Part shown: piece after piece, positions 25,125 to 34,435 of the stretch | Layout of the letters: every line of letters starts with the position of its first letter | Position numbering within the stretch: position 1 is the first letter of the stretch | DNA from: Pseudomonadota bacterium | GTDB lineage: Bacteria > Verrucomicrobiota > Verrucomicrobiia > Limisphaerales > SXTU01 | NCBI GenBank assembly: GCA_009922615.1 | Contig: RFVF01000035.1 | Location: 1-47,220 of the forward strand | Length of the DNA stretch: 47,220 bases | Direction of reading: 5' to 3' | Notes under the pieces: generated by a model | Told to the model about the DNA's origin: nothing | The model's database searches: none | What the model saw: only the letters and a program-made list of their open reading frames with translations | Made by a program: the position numbers and the translations under genes

Positions 25125-26810
25125 GTGGTGGGCAACTCTTTCTGCGTGCGGATAGTAAATAGTTTTGCGTGGTGCGGGTGGTGGCTGGCCGGACTGCTGT
25201 GCATGTCGGTGACTCGGATGCCAGCGGGGGCGCAAGTCACCAACTATGTCGCGACTACCGGCAACGACACCAACCCCGGCACGCTGGCTGCCCCGTGGCG
25301 CACGATCCAGCGGGCGGCCAGCACCGTTGGCCCCGGCACCACCGTCCTCGTGCAGCCCGGCACGTATAACGAAAAAATCACCGTGAACGTCTCCGGCACC
25401 GCCGCTGGCGGCTTCATCACCTTCTTCGCCGACGGAGCCGTCACTGTCAGCGGCGCGGGCATCACCGGCAGCAACCTCTTCTACTTACTGGACCGCCAAT
25501 ACGTCCGCCTGATCGGTTTCGAGCTGCGGGACAACCTCGCCGTCGCCAACGGTTCCGGCGTGCGCATCGAGGGCAGTGGCGATCATCTCGAAATTCGCAA
25601 CTGCCGCATCCACGAGATTCGCGGGACCGACGCCATGGGCATCACTGTCTATGGCACGAGCGTGACGCCCATCACCAATCTCATCATCGACGGCAACGAA
25701 ATCTACGACTGCGAGCCCGCGATGAGTGAAACCCTCGTCCTCAATGGCAACGTCACCGGCTTCCTCGTCACCAGAAACTACGTGCATGACGTCAACAACA
25801 TCGGGATCGACTTCATCGGCGGCGAGAAGATGAGCCCCGATCCCGCACAGGACGCCGCGCGCAACGGCCTTGTGCGCGGCAACCGCGTGGCCCGCGCCCG
25901 TTCCAATTACGGCGGTGGTTACGGTGCGGGCATCTACGTGGATGGCGGGCGCGACATCGTCATCGAGAACAACACCGTCACCGAGAGCGACCTCGGCCTC
26001 GAAGTTGGCGCGGAAAATCCCGGCATCACCGCCACCAACATCCTAGTGCGGAACAACGTGCTTTACCGGAACGACAAGTCCGGCCTCATCTTCGGCGGCT
26101 ACGATGCCACCCGGGGTCGCGTCCAGTTCTGCCAGTTCCTCAACAACACCCTCTGGAACAACGACACGCTCCGCACTGGCGATGGCGAGATCAGCATCCA
26201 ATACGCCGGCACCAACGTCCTGCGGAACAATCTCATCTGGGCCAATGCTCAAAACCGTGCCCTCACCGCCAGCGTTGGGAGCGTCAGCAACGCGCTCGAT
26301 TACAACCTCTGGTTCACCGACGGCCCGACCAACGCGCTCACCTTCGTGCAGGGCGGCTCGCTCTTCACCGGTTTCGCCAGCTATCGCACTACGTCGCAGC
26401 AAGACCTGCACTCCCTCTGCCTTCCGCCCTTGCTCGCGAACCCTACCGCCGCCGATTTCCACCTCGCCACTAACTCCCCCGCTCGCGATGCCGGCGATCC
26501 CGCCTTCGTCCCCGACGTGGGTGAGACTGACCTCGACGGCCAGCCGCGGCGCTTCGGCGGGCGCGTCGACATCGGCGCGGATGAGGTGCCTGTGGCTCCC
26601 GTGTTGCAACCGCCACAACGCCAGTCCAACGGCCAAATCATCGTGCGCCTCCTCGGTGATCCCGGCGTGAACTACGAACTCCAGACCAGCAATAACCTCC
26701 GGCTCTGGACGCCGCTGGGCACCAACCAAGTGCTCACCAGCACCGTGGATTTCATCGACACCCCCGGCCCGCAGCCCCTCCGTCATTACCGGGCCATCGC
26801 CCGGCCCTAA
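25125..26810 (+). CDS. Right-handed parallel beta-helix exported protein
   Basis: About 561 residues. The likely start is GTG at 25125 (or 25128), which gives a Sec signal (SFAWCGWWLAGLLCMSV, cleavage near AGAQ). The Asn/Asp-rich repeats are those of a pectate-lyase-like beta helix, with DUF1565-type opening TTGNDTNPGTLAAPWRTIQR and typical coils (LEIRNCRIHEIRG, NLIIDGNEIYDCEP, FLVTRNYVHDVNNIGIDF, NILVRNNVLYRNDKSG). The C-terminus has DIGADE and a small beta domain. It may be a polysaccharide lyase or a binding protein; no catalytic residues are obvious. It is convergent with the DUF6797 gene 21 nt downstream. Confidence 0.85.
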   Translation: MVGNSFCVRIVNSFAWCGWWLAGLLCMSVTRMPAGAQVTNYVATTGNDTNPGTLAAPWRTIQRAASTVGPGTTVLVQPGTYNEKITVNVSGTAAGGFITFFADGAVTVSGAGITGSNLFYLLDRQYVRLIGFELRDNLAVANGSGVRIEGSGDHLEIRNCRIHEIRGTDAMGITVYGTSVTPITNLIIDGNEIYDCEPAMSETLVLNGNVTGFLVTRNYVHDVNNIGIDFIGGEKMSPDPAQDAARNGLVRGNRVARARSNYGGGYGAGIYVDGGRDIVIENNTVTESDLGLEVGAENPGITATNILVRNNVLYRNDKSGLIFGGYDATRGRVQFCQFLNNTLWNNDTLRTGDGEISIQYAGTNVLRNNLIWANAQNRALTASVGSVSNALDYNLWFTDGPTNALTFVQGGSLFTGFASYRTTSQQDLHSLCLPPLLANPTAADFHLATNSPARDAGDPAFVPDVGETDLDGQPRRFGGRVDIGADEVPVAPVLQPPQRQSNGQIIVRLLGDPGVNYELQTSNNLRLWTPLGTNQVLTSTVDFIDTPGPQPLRHYRAIARP

Positions 26811-26831
26811 CTTTAGAAGGCTGGAGAGAGC

Positions 26832-29093
26832 TCACCGCTCCGCCAGCTTGTGGATGGTGTTGTAAATCTCCTGGCTCACATCGGCACCGTCGGCGGCCTT
26901 GATGTTACACTTCACCTTCATTTGCATCACCGGCTTCATGTCCGGGATTTCGAGGAAGACGGTCTTTTTGTCGGGCGCGACGCGCACAGATTTCACGTCG
27001 AGCTTCTCGTGGCCGACTTCCTTCTTGGCGAGGTTGCTGTATTCCTTCGAGCCGTAGTTGCCGGAGTAAAGGTAATCCCAGCGTTCGACCGCCCAGTTCG
27101 CGGCGTCCGCCGCGGTGGCGGTGTCGAGGGCGCGGGTGAAGGTGATTTGCACGCCGGTCTTCGTGACGTGGAGCGAGTGGGGCATGTCCACGGGCTTACC
27201 GGTGTAGCGGACGCGGGTGAACGCGCCGTCGCGCGTGCCGCGCGTCTGCCAGCCGCGCAAGCCAGTGAGGTAAAGCTGCCCGTCCTTCGGGTTGAAGCGC
27301 CCGCGCATGGTGCCGCTGGGGAATTTCAGCGGGAACGGTGTCATGCCGGCCTGCACCTGCCCGTCCACTTCCTCGGTCATGACGTGGAAGAGGGTGCCCA
27401 TGCCGTAGCTGGTGAAGAGAAGGTGATTTTCGAACGGGCCCCACTGTTTGCTGGTGACCCAGGCCTGCCCGCCGCTGGAGTTGTCCTGTGACTTGGGCAG
27501 CCAGCAGATGGGCTGGTCGTAGTCGTTGAGCTTGTCCTCGGGGGGAGCCTTGCCGTGAGCGGACTGGCGCATGCCGTAGAAGCCGCCGGGGCGGAGGAGG
27601 TTGAGTTTGCTGGCGGGCATGTAGTGGCCTTCGTTGTCGCTGACGGTGAGCCAGCCGTTGGGGCCGAGGGCGGATCCATTGGGAGCGCGGAGACCGGTCG
27701 CGATGACTTCGAGCTTCGAGCCGTCCTTGCTGACTTTAATCATCGTGCCCTGGTGCGGGGACTGGACAGTCGGCGGCCACGGCGCGCCCTTGCCGTAGAA
27801 GAAATTCCCGGCGGCATCGGTGTGCAGGTCGAGACAGAACTCGTGGTAGTTGGGCGTGACGACGGTGTCGTTGTTGAAGCACTCGTAGAAGTCCGCCTCG
27901 CCGTCGCCGTTCAAGTCATGTAGGCGCGTGAGTTGGTCGCGGCAGGTGACGTAAATCTGGCCGTCCACGACCTTGAGGCCGAGCGGCTGAAACATGCCGG
28001 TGGCGAAACGCTTCCAGGAGAGCTTGCCCGACGGATCGTTGAGGCCGCTGACGATCCACACGTCGCCGTGGAAGCACGCGACCGCCGCGCGGCCATCGGG
28101 CAGGAAGTCGAAGCCGCCGAAGAAGGTCTTGGAGTTCCACGGGTTCGGCACGGGCGGCGTGATGTCGTCCACCACGTAAGGACCGTCGCCGGTGCCGGGC
28201 ACGGCCTGCGTCACGACGGGCTGCGTCCAACGGCCCGGTGCGCCCTTCGTGAGCGCGGCGAGGCTGGGGAGTTTGGCGGCGCTGTTCAACGCGGCCTCCA
28301 CGGGCGCGAAGTCGGCCTTCGCGCCTTTCCACAGCGCGAGGCGGAAAGACTGTTTGCCGGCAGGAATCTTCGCGATGAGGCGGCCGTTTTCGTTCGCGAG
28401 GGAAATAGCCTGACCGCCCTGCACGGCGATGGCGAGGGACTGCGCGGGTTCATTCCCAGCGGTAGGTAAATCCAACGTGAGCTTGGCACCGGTGCTGCCG
28501 CCAGCGGGCACACCGTCACAGACGAGCAACGTCTGCGGCGTCTTGCTGTCCAGCTCGATGGTGCGCGTGACGATCTTGGCTTCGCCGGCCGTTTCCACGC
28601 CCGGCATCTCCAGCACGTCAGCGCCGCCCACGGTGTATTTGAGCACGACGTTCCAACCGTTCAGATACAGGCCGCGATATTTGGCCCACTCTGTCGGAAG
28701 GCGGCCCTGCTTGTTCTCGCGTGGATCCTCGAACTTGCCGTCCTTCGCCCAGCCGGGTCCGGTCTGCGTGCCGAAGAGCGGCTTGCCCGCGACCTCGGGC
28801 GGCTGCGGGTGAACGATCTCGACCTGGCTCTTGCCGAACTTGAGATAGTCACCCGCCCACGCGACGGACACGCGCATCAAGTCGGTGTCGTAGCAGACGT
28901 GCACGTCGCGGTTCGCGCCGACGGAGACGACGATCCCCTTCATGGCGAGGTTGTTGGCGACGGGGAAACTGCTCTTGATGGTGCCGGTGAAATAAGGCCC
29001 GCGCTCGATGCCGTCGAGCGTGTTGCCCGCCGGCGCGGCGGACGCGGAGACGACGAGGGCGAGCAGAGTGGTGGCGAGGACAAGCAATTTCAT
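26832..29093 (-). CDS. DUF6797 and beta-propeller exported protein
   Basis: 753 residues from the ATG at 29093 with a Sec signal (MKLLVLATTLLALVVSASAA). Residues about 30-165 are the DUF6797-like region (GPYFTGTIKSSFPVANNLAM, RVSVAWAGDYLKF, TGPGWAKDGKFEDPREN). Residues about 290-640 resemble the soluble glucose/sorbosone dehydrogenase-type propeller (FGGFDFLPDGRAAVACFHGD, VTCRDQLTRLHDLNGDGEAD, GLRAPNGSALGPNGWLTVSD). A closing beta domain ends the protein. Similar proteins in PVC bacteria are sometimes annotated as membrane-bound dehydrogenases. The long frame extending to 30026 is an antisense shadow over the ATPase gene. It is divergent from that ATPase gene. Confidence 0.88.
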   Translation of the reverse strand: MKLLVLATTLLALVVSASAAPAGNTLDGIERGPYFTGTIKSSFPVANNLAMKGIVVSVGANRDVHVCYDTDLMRVSVAWAGDYLKFGKSQVEIVHPQPPEVAGKPLFGTQTGPGWAKDGKFEDPRENKQGRLPTEWAKYRGLYLNGWNVVLKYTVGGADVLEMPGVETAGEAKIVTRTIELDSKTPQTLLVCDGVPAGGSTGAKLTLDLPTAGNEPAQSLAIAVQGGQAISLANENGRLIAKIPAGKQSFRLALWKGAKADFAPVEAALNSAAKLPSLAALTKGAPGRWTQPVVTQAVPGTGDGPYVVDDITPPVPNPWNSKTFFGGFDFLPDGRAAVACFHGDVWIVSGLNDPSGKLSWKRFATGMFQPLGLKVVDGQIYVTCRDQLTRLHDLNGDGEADFYECFNNDTVVTPNYHEFCLDLHTDAAGNFFYGKGAPWPPTVQSPHQGTMIKVSKDGSKLEVIATGLRAPNGSALGPNGWLTVSDNEGHYMPASKLNLLRPGGFYGMRQSAHGKAPPEDKLNDYDQPICWLPKSQDNSSGGQAWVTSKQWGPFENHLLFTSYGMGTLFHVMTEEVDGQVQAGMTPFPLKFPSGTMRGRFNPKDGQLYLTGLRGWQTRGTRDGAFTRVRYTGKPVDMPHSLHVTKTGVQITFTRALDTATAADAANWAVERWDYLYSGNYGSKEYSNLAKKEVGHEKLDVKSVRVAPDKKTVFLEIPDMKPVMQMKVKCNIKAADGADVSQEIYNTIHKLAER

Positions 29094-29198
29094 AAGTGAT
29101 GACGGTCGAGCCGGATTCTTTCGCCGATTCACAATCGCTGGCAATGCTTTTGCAGCGGGTGGCTTGCCTTTCCTCGCGCGCCCGCCCAACTTGGCACC

Positions 29199-31526
29199 GT
29201 GAACGGTGTTTCCACTTCCTACGCGAATCTCGCCAACGCCAGCGGCGCAAATGGCCCCGCCTGCCTCGCGCGCTCCGTCGCCGCCATGCTTGCGCGCGAG
29301 CCCGCGCTCGAAGCCATCACCGTCCACCGCACCGATCCCGCGATCGCCATCGCCACGCTCGGCAACAAGGAGGTCGAGGGGCTCGCTGACCGCGTCACCG
29401 CCGCCGTTGCGGCGGGCCGTCAAACCAGCGCGCGGCATCGCTGCCAGCTCCTCGCGCCCGCCGGGAGTTGCACTGAGTGCGACATTCCTCTTTCCGCCGC
29501 CGAGCAGCAGACCGTGACGATTCAGCGCGCGGAAGACCGCTCCACCATTGCGCGCGTGACGTGTCCCACGGCACCGCGCTTTTGGATGTGGAAGAATCTG
29601 CCGTTGCCTAAAATCATCCCGCGCGAGGTCGAAATCCCCGAGGAGGACGCCGACCTCGACGAATGGAAGCCGCAGATGGTCGCGGCGGGCATTTGCGGCG
29701 CGGCCACGCTCGCGGCGGTGATCGCCGGGGACGGTCCGGTGGGGCTGGGGTTCAACCTCGCGGCCTACGTGAGCGGCGGCTGGTTCGCCGCACAAGAAGT
29801 TTGGGAGCGCCTGCAACACCGCGTGCTCGACGTGCATTTCCTCATGCTCGCCGTGGCGCTCGGCAGCGCGATTATCGGCCATTGGGATGAAGGTGCGATG
29901 TTGCTCTTCCTCTTCAGCATCTCCGGTGCGCTCGAGCATTACGCGATGGGCCGCACACAGCGCGAGATCGGTTCCCTCTTCAAGGCCGCGCCCAAGACCG
30001 CGACGCTGCTCGATGACGCCGGGCACGAGCGAGAAGTTCCCGTCGCCGAACTCGCTCCGGGCGCCCGCCTGCTCATCAAGCCCGGCGCGCAGTTCCCGCT
30101 TGATGCCGAGGTCATCAAAGGCAAGACCGCCGCCGACGAATCCACGCTCACCGGCGAGGCCGCCCCCGTGGAGAAGAACGTCGGCGACGCCGTGCTCGCC
30201 GGCACCTTGAACCTCTGGGGCGCCGTGGAAGTGCTCGTGCTCCGCGCCGCGAACCAGAGCGCGTTACAAAAAATCATTCGTCTCATCCGCGAGGCACAGC
30301 GGCTGAAAGCGCCGTCGCAACGCTTCACCGACCAGTTTGGCAGCAATTACACCTACGCCATCACCGGCCTCGCGCTCGCGATGTTCTTTGTGTGGTGGCT
30401 GGGCTTCGGCCTGCCGGCGTTCACCAGCACGGGCACGACGCAGAGCGCGTTCTACCGCACGATGGCGCTGCTGGTTGTCGCGTCGCCGTGCGCACTGGTG
30501 CTCTCGATCCCCTCAGCCGTGCTTGCGGCCATTGCGTGGGGCGCGCGGCGCGGCATTCTCTTCCGTGGTGGCGCGGCCATTGAGCAACTTGCGGACGTGA
30601 ATGTCGTCGCGCTCGACAAGACCGGCACGCTGACCACGGGCGAATTGCAGGTGGAGAAGGTCGAGAGCTTCCCGCCGGGCCGCGAGCAGGACATGGCTGC
30701 CCTTGCGTGCGCGATGGAACGCCTCTCCACCCACCCGCTCGCCCGCGCCATCACGCGCTATGGCAAACAACACGCGCTGCCATCGCTCGCACTCGATCAC
30801 TTCGAGTCCATCACCGGACTTGGCCTGCGCGCACAGCTTGGGGACAAGACGTGTCTCCTTGGCCGGCGCGAACTCGTCCTGAGCAAGCTCCCGCGCGGTT
30901 CGCACCCCGATGCGCCGCCCACCGCCGCCGGCATTTCTGAAGTCTGGGTCAGCGACGGTGAACTGCTCGGTCGCATTCTTCTGCGCGATGACATCCGTCC
31001 CCAAGCTGCCGGCGTGCTCACTGAACTCCGCCGGGTCGGCCTGCGCAGCGTCGTGCTTACCGGTGATCGCCCCGAGGCCGCCGAGTTGCTCAAGCGCGAA
31101 CTCCACTTCGACGAACTCCGCGCCGGCCTCAAGCCCGAGCAGAAAGTCGCCGCGATCCGCGAGTTCAACGCTGCGGGTAAGCGCGTCGCAATGGTCGGCG
31201 ATGGAGTAAATGACGCTCCCAGCCTCGCCGCTGCGCACGTCGGCGTGGCGATGGGTGCGCGGGGTTCCGACGCCGCGCTTGAACAGGCGCAGGTCGTCCT
31301 GATGCACGACCGGCTGGAAAACTTCCTCGCCGCCTACCGCCTCAGTCAGCGCGCTCGCGCCGTCATTCGGCAGAATGTGGTCATCTCCCTTGGCACCGTC
31401 GTCGTGCTCGTCGGCTTCGCGCTCTTCGGCAAAGTCCCGCTCACGCTCGGCGTCCTCGGCCACGAAGGCAGCACGGTCATCGTGGTGCTGAACAGCCTGC
31501 GCCTGCTGCTGTGGCCGCGGGCTTGA
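29199..31526 (+). CDS. Metal-transporting P1B-type ATPase, P1B-4-like
   Basis: 775 residues from the GTG at 29199. Core motifs are complete: DESTLTGEAAPVEK (actuator TGE), SPC in TM6 (LLVVASPCALVLSIPSAVLA), DKTGTLTTGE (phosphorylated Asp), the nucleotide-domain STHPLARAI, then GDGVNDAPSLAAAHVGVAMG. After TM7 there is GHEGSTVIVVLNSLRLL. SPC together with HEGST fits P1B-4 exporters (CoaT/PfeT/CtpD; Co2+, Fe2+ or Zn2+) better than P1B-1 or P1B-2. The N-terminus (1-165) is odd: a metal-binding-like fold without CxxC, followed by CQLLAPAGSCTECD. Most P1B-4 proteins have a short N-terminus. The metal specificity is an inference. Confidence 0.9.
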   Translation: MNGVSTSYANLANASGANGPACLARSVAAMLAREPALEAITVHRTDPAIAIATLGNKEVEGLADRVTAAVAAGRQTSARHRCQLLAPAGSCTECDIPLSAAEQQTVTIQRAEDRSTIARVTCPTAPRFWMWKNLPLPKIIPREVEIPEEDADLDEWKPQMVAAGICGAATLAAVIAGDGPVGLGFNLAAYVSGGWFAAQEVWERLQHRVLDVHFLMLAVALGSAIIGHWDEGAMLLFLFSISGALEHYAMGRTQREIGSLFKAAPKTATLLDDAGHEREVPVAELAPGARLLIKPGAQFPLDAEVIKGKTAADESTLTGEAAPVEKNVGDAVLAGTLNLWGAVEVLVLRAANQSALQKIIRLIREAQRLKAPSQRFTDQFGSNYTYAITGLALAMFFVWWLGFGLPAFTSTGTTQSAFYRTMALLVVASPCALVLSIPSAVLAAIAWGARRGILFRGGAAIEQLADVNVVALDKTGTLTTGELQVEKVESFPPGREQDMAALACAMERLSTHPLARAITRYGKQHALPSLALDHFESITGLGLRAQLGDKTCLLGRRELVLSKLPRGSHPDAPPTAAGISEVWVSDGELLGRILLRDDIRPQAAGVLTELRRVGLRSVVLTGDRPEAAELLKRELHFDELRAGLKPEQKVAAIREFNAAGKRVAMVGDGVNDAPSLAAAHVGVAMGARGSDAALEQAQVVLMHDRLENFLAAYRLSQRARAVIRQNVVISLGTVVVLVGFALFGKVPLTLGVLGHEGSTVIVVLNSLRLLLWPRA

Positions 31527-31550
31527 GGGAGCGTGGAGCCAAGTCCTTTT

Positions 31551-31684
31551 CAACCACAGAGACACAGAGAACACAGTGTTGATCTGGAAAGCAGGAAGGC
31601 CGGAATGGAACCGTTTCCTTCCTGCTTTCCTGTCTTCCAGATTCGGGACTGCCTTCCTCTGTGCACTCTGTGCTTCGGTGGTTA
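31551..31684. repeat. Nested word-like palindrome (CACAGAG and CAGGAAGG types)
   Basis: The outer arms are CAACCACAGAGACACAGAGA (from 31551) and CTCTGTGCACTCTGTGCTTC followed by GGTGGTT (ending 31683). The inner arms are ATCTGGAAAGCAGGAAGG (31582-31599) and CCTTCCTGCTTTCC, then TCTTCCAGAT (31617-31642). Two different word families are thus nested in one hairpin-like element, filling most of the 210-nt gap before the DUF885 gene. Confidence 0.75.
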
Positions 31685-31736
31685 ACTCGCCTTTTGCATT
31701 CCCCGCCTCCGCGCTGCCGCTATTTTCACCCGCACC

Positions 31737-33485
31737 ATGACACGCCGATTCGTCCTGCTCTGCCTCGCGCTCGCCGCCGCGACCGTCCAAGCCGTCGATG
31801 CCACCAAGGCGCTCCACGACTTCTTCGCCGCCGAATGGGATTACACCATGGAGCACAGCCCGACCTGGGCTTCGGAACTCGGCGACCGCCGCTGGAATGA
31901 CCAGTGGCCCGATCTCACACCCGCCGCCATCGCGGCCGAACATCGCCACAATCAGGAAGCGCTCGTCCGCCTCCGCCAGCTCGACCGCAAGGCGCTCGCC
32001 CCGCGCGACCAGCTCAACTACGACCTCTTCGAGCACAGCCTCACACAAAGCATCGAGGGCCACGCTTTCCGCTGGCACCTCGTTCCGCTCAATCAGCGTG
32101 GCGGCCTTCAGACTGAGGATGAGCTGGCCGACAGCCTGCGTTTCGAGACGCTCAAGGACTACGAGGACTGGCTCGCGCGCCTCCGTGCGTTGCCGCGTTA
32201 CGCCGCGCAGACCACCGACCTCATGCGCGAGGGCATCCGCGCCCGCATCGTGCACGCCAAGGTCGTCATGCAGCGCGTCCCGGCGCAGATCGAGAAGCAA
32301 ATCGTCTGCGACCCGGAGAAAAGCCCGTTCTACAAGCCCTTCGCCAACATCCCGAAAGCCCTCGCCGCCGACCGCGAGCGTTTGCAGCAGGAAGCCCGCG
32401 CGGTCATCGCGCGGCAAGTCGTCCCCGCTTACCGTGCGTTCCACGAGTTTTTCACGAAGGACTATCTCCCCGCCTGCTTCGATCAAGTCGGCTGCTGGCA
32501 GATGCCCGACGGCGAGCGTCGCTATGCCTTCGAGGCGAAGAAGTTTACGACCACCTCGCTCACGCCGCGCGAGATTCACGAGCTGGGCTTGAAGGAAGTC
32601 GCGCGCATCCGCGCCGAGATGCTCGCCATCAAGGACAAGGTCGGGTTCAAGGGCGACCTGCCGGCGTTCTTCCAGTTCCTCCGCAGTGATCCGCAGTTCT
32701 ACTACAAGAGCGCGCCGGAACTCCTCGTCGGCTACCACGCCATGTCGCGGCGCATTGATCCGTTGCTCGTGAAAGTCTTCAAGACCCTCCCGCGCATGCC
32801 CTACGGCGTCGAGGCCATCCCGGACAAGATCGCGCCCGACACGACGACCGCCTACTACCGCCCGCCCGCCGCCGACGGCTCGCGCGCCGGCACCTACTTC
32901 GTGAACCTCTACCGGCCCGAGACGCGCCCCAAATGGGAGATGATGGCCCTCTCGCTGCACGAATCCGTGCCCGGTCATCACCTGCAAATCGCGCTCGCGC
33001 AGGAGCAGGGCGAGCTGCCGAAGTTCCGGCGCTACGGTAGCTACACCGCGTTCATCGAGGGCTGGGGCCTCTACTCCGAGCACCTCGGCGAGGAACTTGG
33101 CCTCTACACGGACCCTTACGACAAGTTCGGCCAGCTTACCTACGAGATATGGCGCGCCGTCCGCCTCGTGGTGGACACCGGCATCCACTCGCTGAAATGG
33201 GACCGCCAGCGTGCGATCGACTTCTTCAAGGCCAACGCGCCCAAACAGGAAAACGACATCACCAACGAGATCGATCGCTACATCAGTTGGCCCGGCCAAG
33301 CGCTCGCCTATAAGGTGGGCGAACTAAAAATCAAGGAAGTCCGCACCCGCGCCGCGAAGGAACTGGGGCCCAAGTTCGACCTGCGCGAATTCCACGACGT
33401 GGTCCTGCGCAACGGTGCGGTGCCGTTGGAGATTTTGGAACGGTTTGTGGGGGAGTGGGTAGAGGAGAAGCAGCGGCCAAATTAA
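31737..33485 (+). CDS. DUF885 metallopeptidase, exported
   Basis: 582 residues with a Sec signal (MTRRFVLLCLALAAATVQA). DUF885 proteins are putative zinc peptidases. The motif HESVPGHH begins at residue 408 (HExxxGHH), followed by FIEGWGLYSEHLGEELGLY, where the downstream Glu is expected to complete the zinc site. The N-terminal helical half has the family's FFAAEWDYTMEHSPTWASEL opening. The length is normal for the family. The protein ends in RPN with TAA. It is the last gene before a repeat and tRNA-relic zone; no partner is evident. Confidence 0.9.
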   Translation: MTRRFVLLCLALAAATVQAVDATKALHDFFAAEWDYTMEHSPTWASELGDRRWNDQWPDLTPAAIAAEHRHNQEALVRLRQLDRKALAPRDQLNYDLFEHSLTQSIEGHAFRWHLVPLNQRGGLQTEDELADSLRFETLKDYEDWLARLRALPRYAAQTTDLMREGIRARIVHAKVVMQRVPAQIEKQIVCDPEKSPFYKPFANIPKALAADRERLQQEARAVIARQVVPAYRAFHEFFTKDYLPACFDQVGCWQMPDGERRYAFEAKKFTTTSLTPREIHELGLKEVARIRAEMLAIKDKVGFKGDLPAFFQFLRSDPQFYYKSAPELLVGYHAMSRRIDPLLVKVFKTLPRMPYGVEAIPDKIAPDTTTAYYRPPAADGSRAGTYFVNLYRPETRPKWEMMALSLHESVPGHHLQIALAQEQGELPKFRRYGSYTAFIEGWGLYSEHLGEELGLYTDPYDKFGQLTYEIWRAVRLVVDTGIHSLKWDRQRAIDFFKANAPKQENDITNEIDRYISWPGQALAYKVGELKIKEVRTRAAKELGPKFDLREFHDVVLRNGAVPLEILERFVGEWVEEKQRPN

Positions 33486-33549
33486 GCCAATGCCTACGAT
33501 GCGATGATCCCCCGCTTCGGCGTGCGACCATTGTGATTGCCTGACCATA

Positions 33550-33607
33550 GCCCAGCCCTTCATGGCTGGGCATGATGCGCTGGGATACAGCTAGTCCCAT
33601 GAGGGAC
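33550..33607. repeat. REP-like element
   Basis: GCCCAGCC-cttcat-GGCTGGGC (33550-33571) is followed by GTCCC-ATGA-GGGAC (33594-33607), with the spacer ATGATGCGCTGGGATACAGC. The pair of hairpins with the GTCCCxxxAGGGACGA end resembles a dispersed palindromic element I know from other PVC-group genomes. It is noncoding and lies in the 173-nt gap after the DUF885 gene. Confidence 0.65.
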
Positions 33608-33658
33608 GAAAGGGTGATACCACTCGGCCTCTAGGTTTCAATTCTAGGTCCCGCTGGG

Positions 33659-34237
33659 TCACTCCGGCAGCGGCCGGTCTTCTGGCAGGCCGAAGGCTTT
33701 GCGGATGGTTTTCACGCCGGGGGTGCGCCAGGGCCAGGCTTGGTCGGCGGCGAGTTGGATTTCGCGGCGCAGACTGGCGAGGTCGGCCACTTGCGCGCCG
33801 ATGGCTTCGAGGGCTTCTTCGGCGGCTCCCTGCTTGTCGCCTTGCGCGGTGTTTTTGGCGTCGTAGGCGGTGATGGCGTCGCTCAGGTCTTTGATGCGGC
33901 CCAGGGGTTTGATGCCGGGGAGGGTGTCCACGGGCGGGGTGCCGCCGGTTCCGGGGCTGAGGCGGGCGAGGATGGCTCGGGCGGCGGTGAGGACTTCATC
34001 AAGGGGGGAGTTGGAGAGTTGCTTGGGGCCGCCGATGAAGTAGGCGCCACGCTGCTCGATGCTGGTGCCTTTGTATTTGCGCTTGGCGGCGGTCTGGATG
34101 GGGGCGAGGGAGGCGGAGCGAAAGGTTGTCGGGAGGGGCGCAATGGAGGCGGCTGAAACGTGGGGACGGAGGAACGCGCAGCACGTCTGGGACGTGTTGG
34201 GAATTTTACCTCGCGAGTCGCCAACGCCCCAACGCAT
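33659..34237 (-). CDS. Hypothetical protein, possibly a fragment
   Basis: 192 residues as drawn; the start is uncertain. The C-terminal half (AITAYDAKNTAQGDKQGAAE, ASLRREIQLAADQAWPWRTP, then GLPEDRPLPE) resembles the C-terminal part of a larger family common in Verrucomicrobia. The N-terminal 60 residues are low-complexity and may not be translated. It may be a genuine small protein or the remnant of a larger gene. The neighbourhood is repeat-rich and next to an orphan tRNA end, which favours a remnant. No function can be proposed. Confidence 0.5.
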   Translation of the reverse strand: MRWGVGDSRGKIPNTSQTCCAFLRPHVSAASIAPLPTTFRSASLAPIQTAAKRKYKGTSIEQRGAYFIGGPKQLSNSPLDEVLTAARAILARLSPGTGGTPPVDTLPGIKPLGRIKDLSDAITAYDAKNTAQGDKQGAAEEALEAIGAQVADLASLRREIQLAADQAWPWRTPGVKTIRKAFGLPEDRPLPE

Positions 34238-34324
34238 AACCTTGTCGCAGTGAACGGGGGCATTTAGTTCCCGCCCGGTGCCGGCGTCAAGCGGGGAAAT
34301 TCCGATGGGGCGAAACCTTTTCCA

Positions 34325-34366
34325 CTTGCCAGCGGCTCGTAGGTTCGAGTCCTACCCGGGGCACCA
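34325..34366 (+). pseudogene. Orphan 3' end of a tRNA (Leu-like), possible attachment-site relic
   Basis: GTAGG-TTCGAGT-CCTAC (34339-34355) is a perfect T arm, followed by acceptor strand CCGGGGC, discriminator A and an encoded CCA (34364-34366). The GCC-AGC-GGC upstream looks like the variable arm of a class II tRNA such as Leu. No GCCCCGG acceptor partner or D arm lies in the 85 nt upstream, so it is not a complete tRNA. Integrases commonly use tRNA 3' ends, so this may be the remaining half of an old insertion. Confidence 0.65.
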
Positions 34367-34435
34367 CATAAGGATTCTTTCCGGCGCGTTTCCTTGCCTC
34401 ATGCGGCGTCGGGTTTTAGCCTGCGGGACCGTTGC

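Noticed and set aside
29094-30026. N-terminal extension of the DUF6797 protein
   Set aside because: It would read antisense through the ATPase gene; the signal peptide at MKLLVLATT gives a clear start at 29093.
30513-33299. 928-residue minus-strand frame
   Set aside because: Lies opposite the P-type ATPase and DUF885 genes, both with complete motifs; low-complexity composition marks it as a shadow.
34281-34366. Complete class II tRNA ending at 34366
   Set aside because: The 5' sequence cannot pair with the CCGGGGC acceptor strand and no D or anticodon arm folds.
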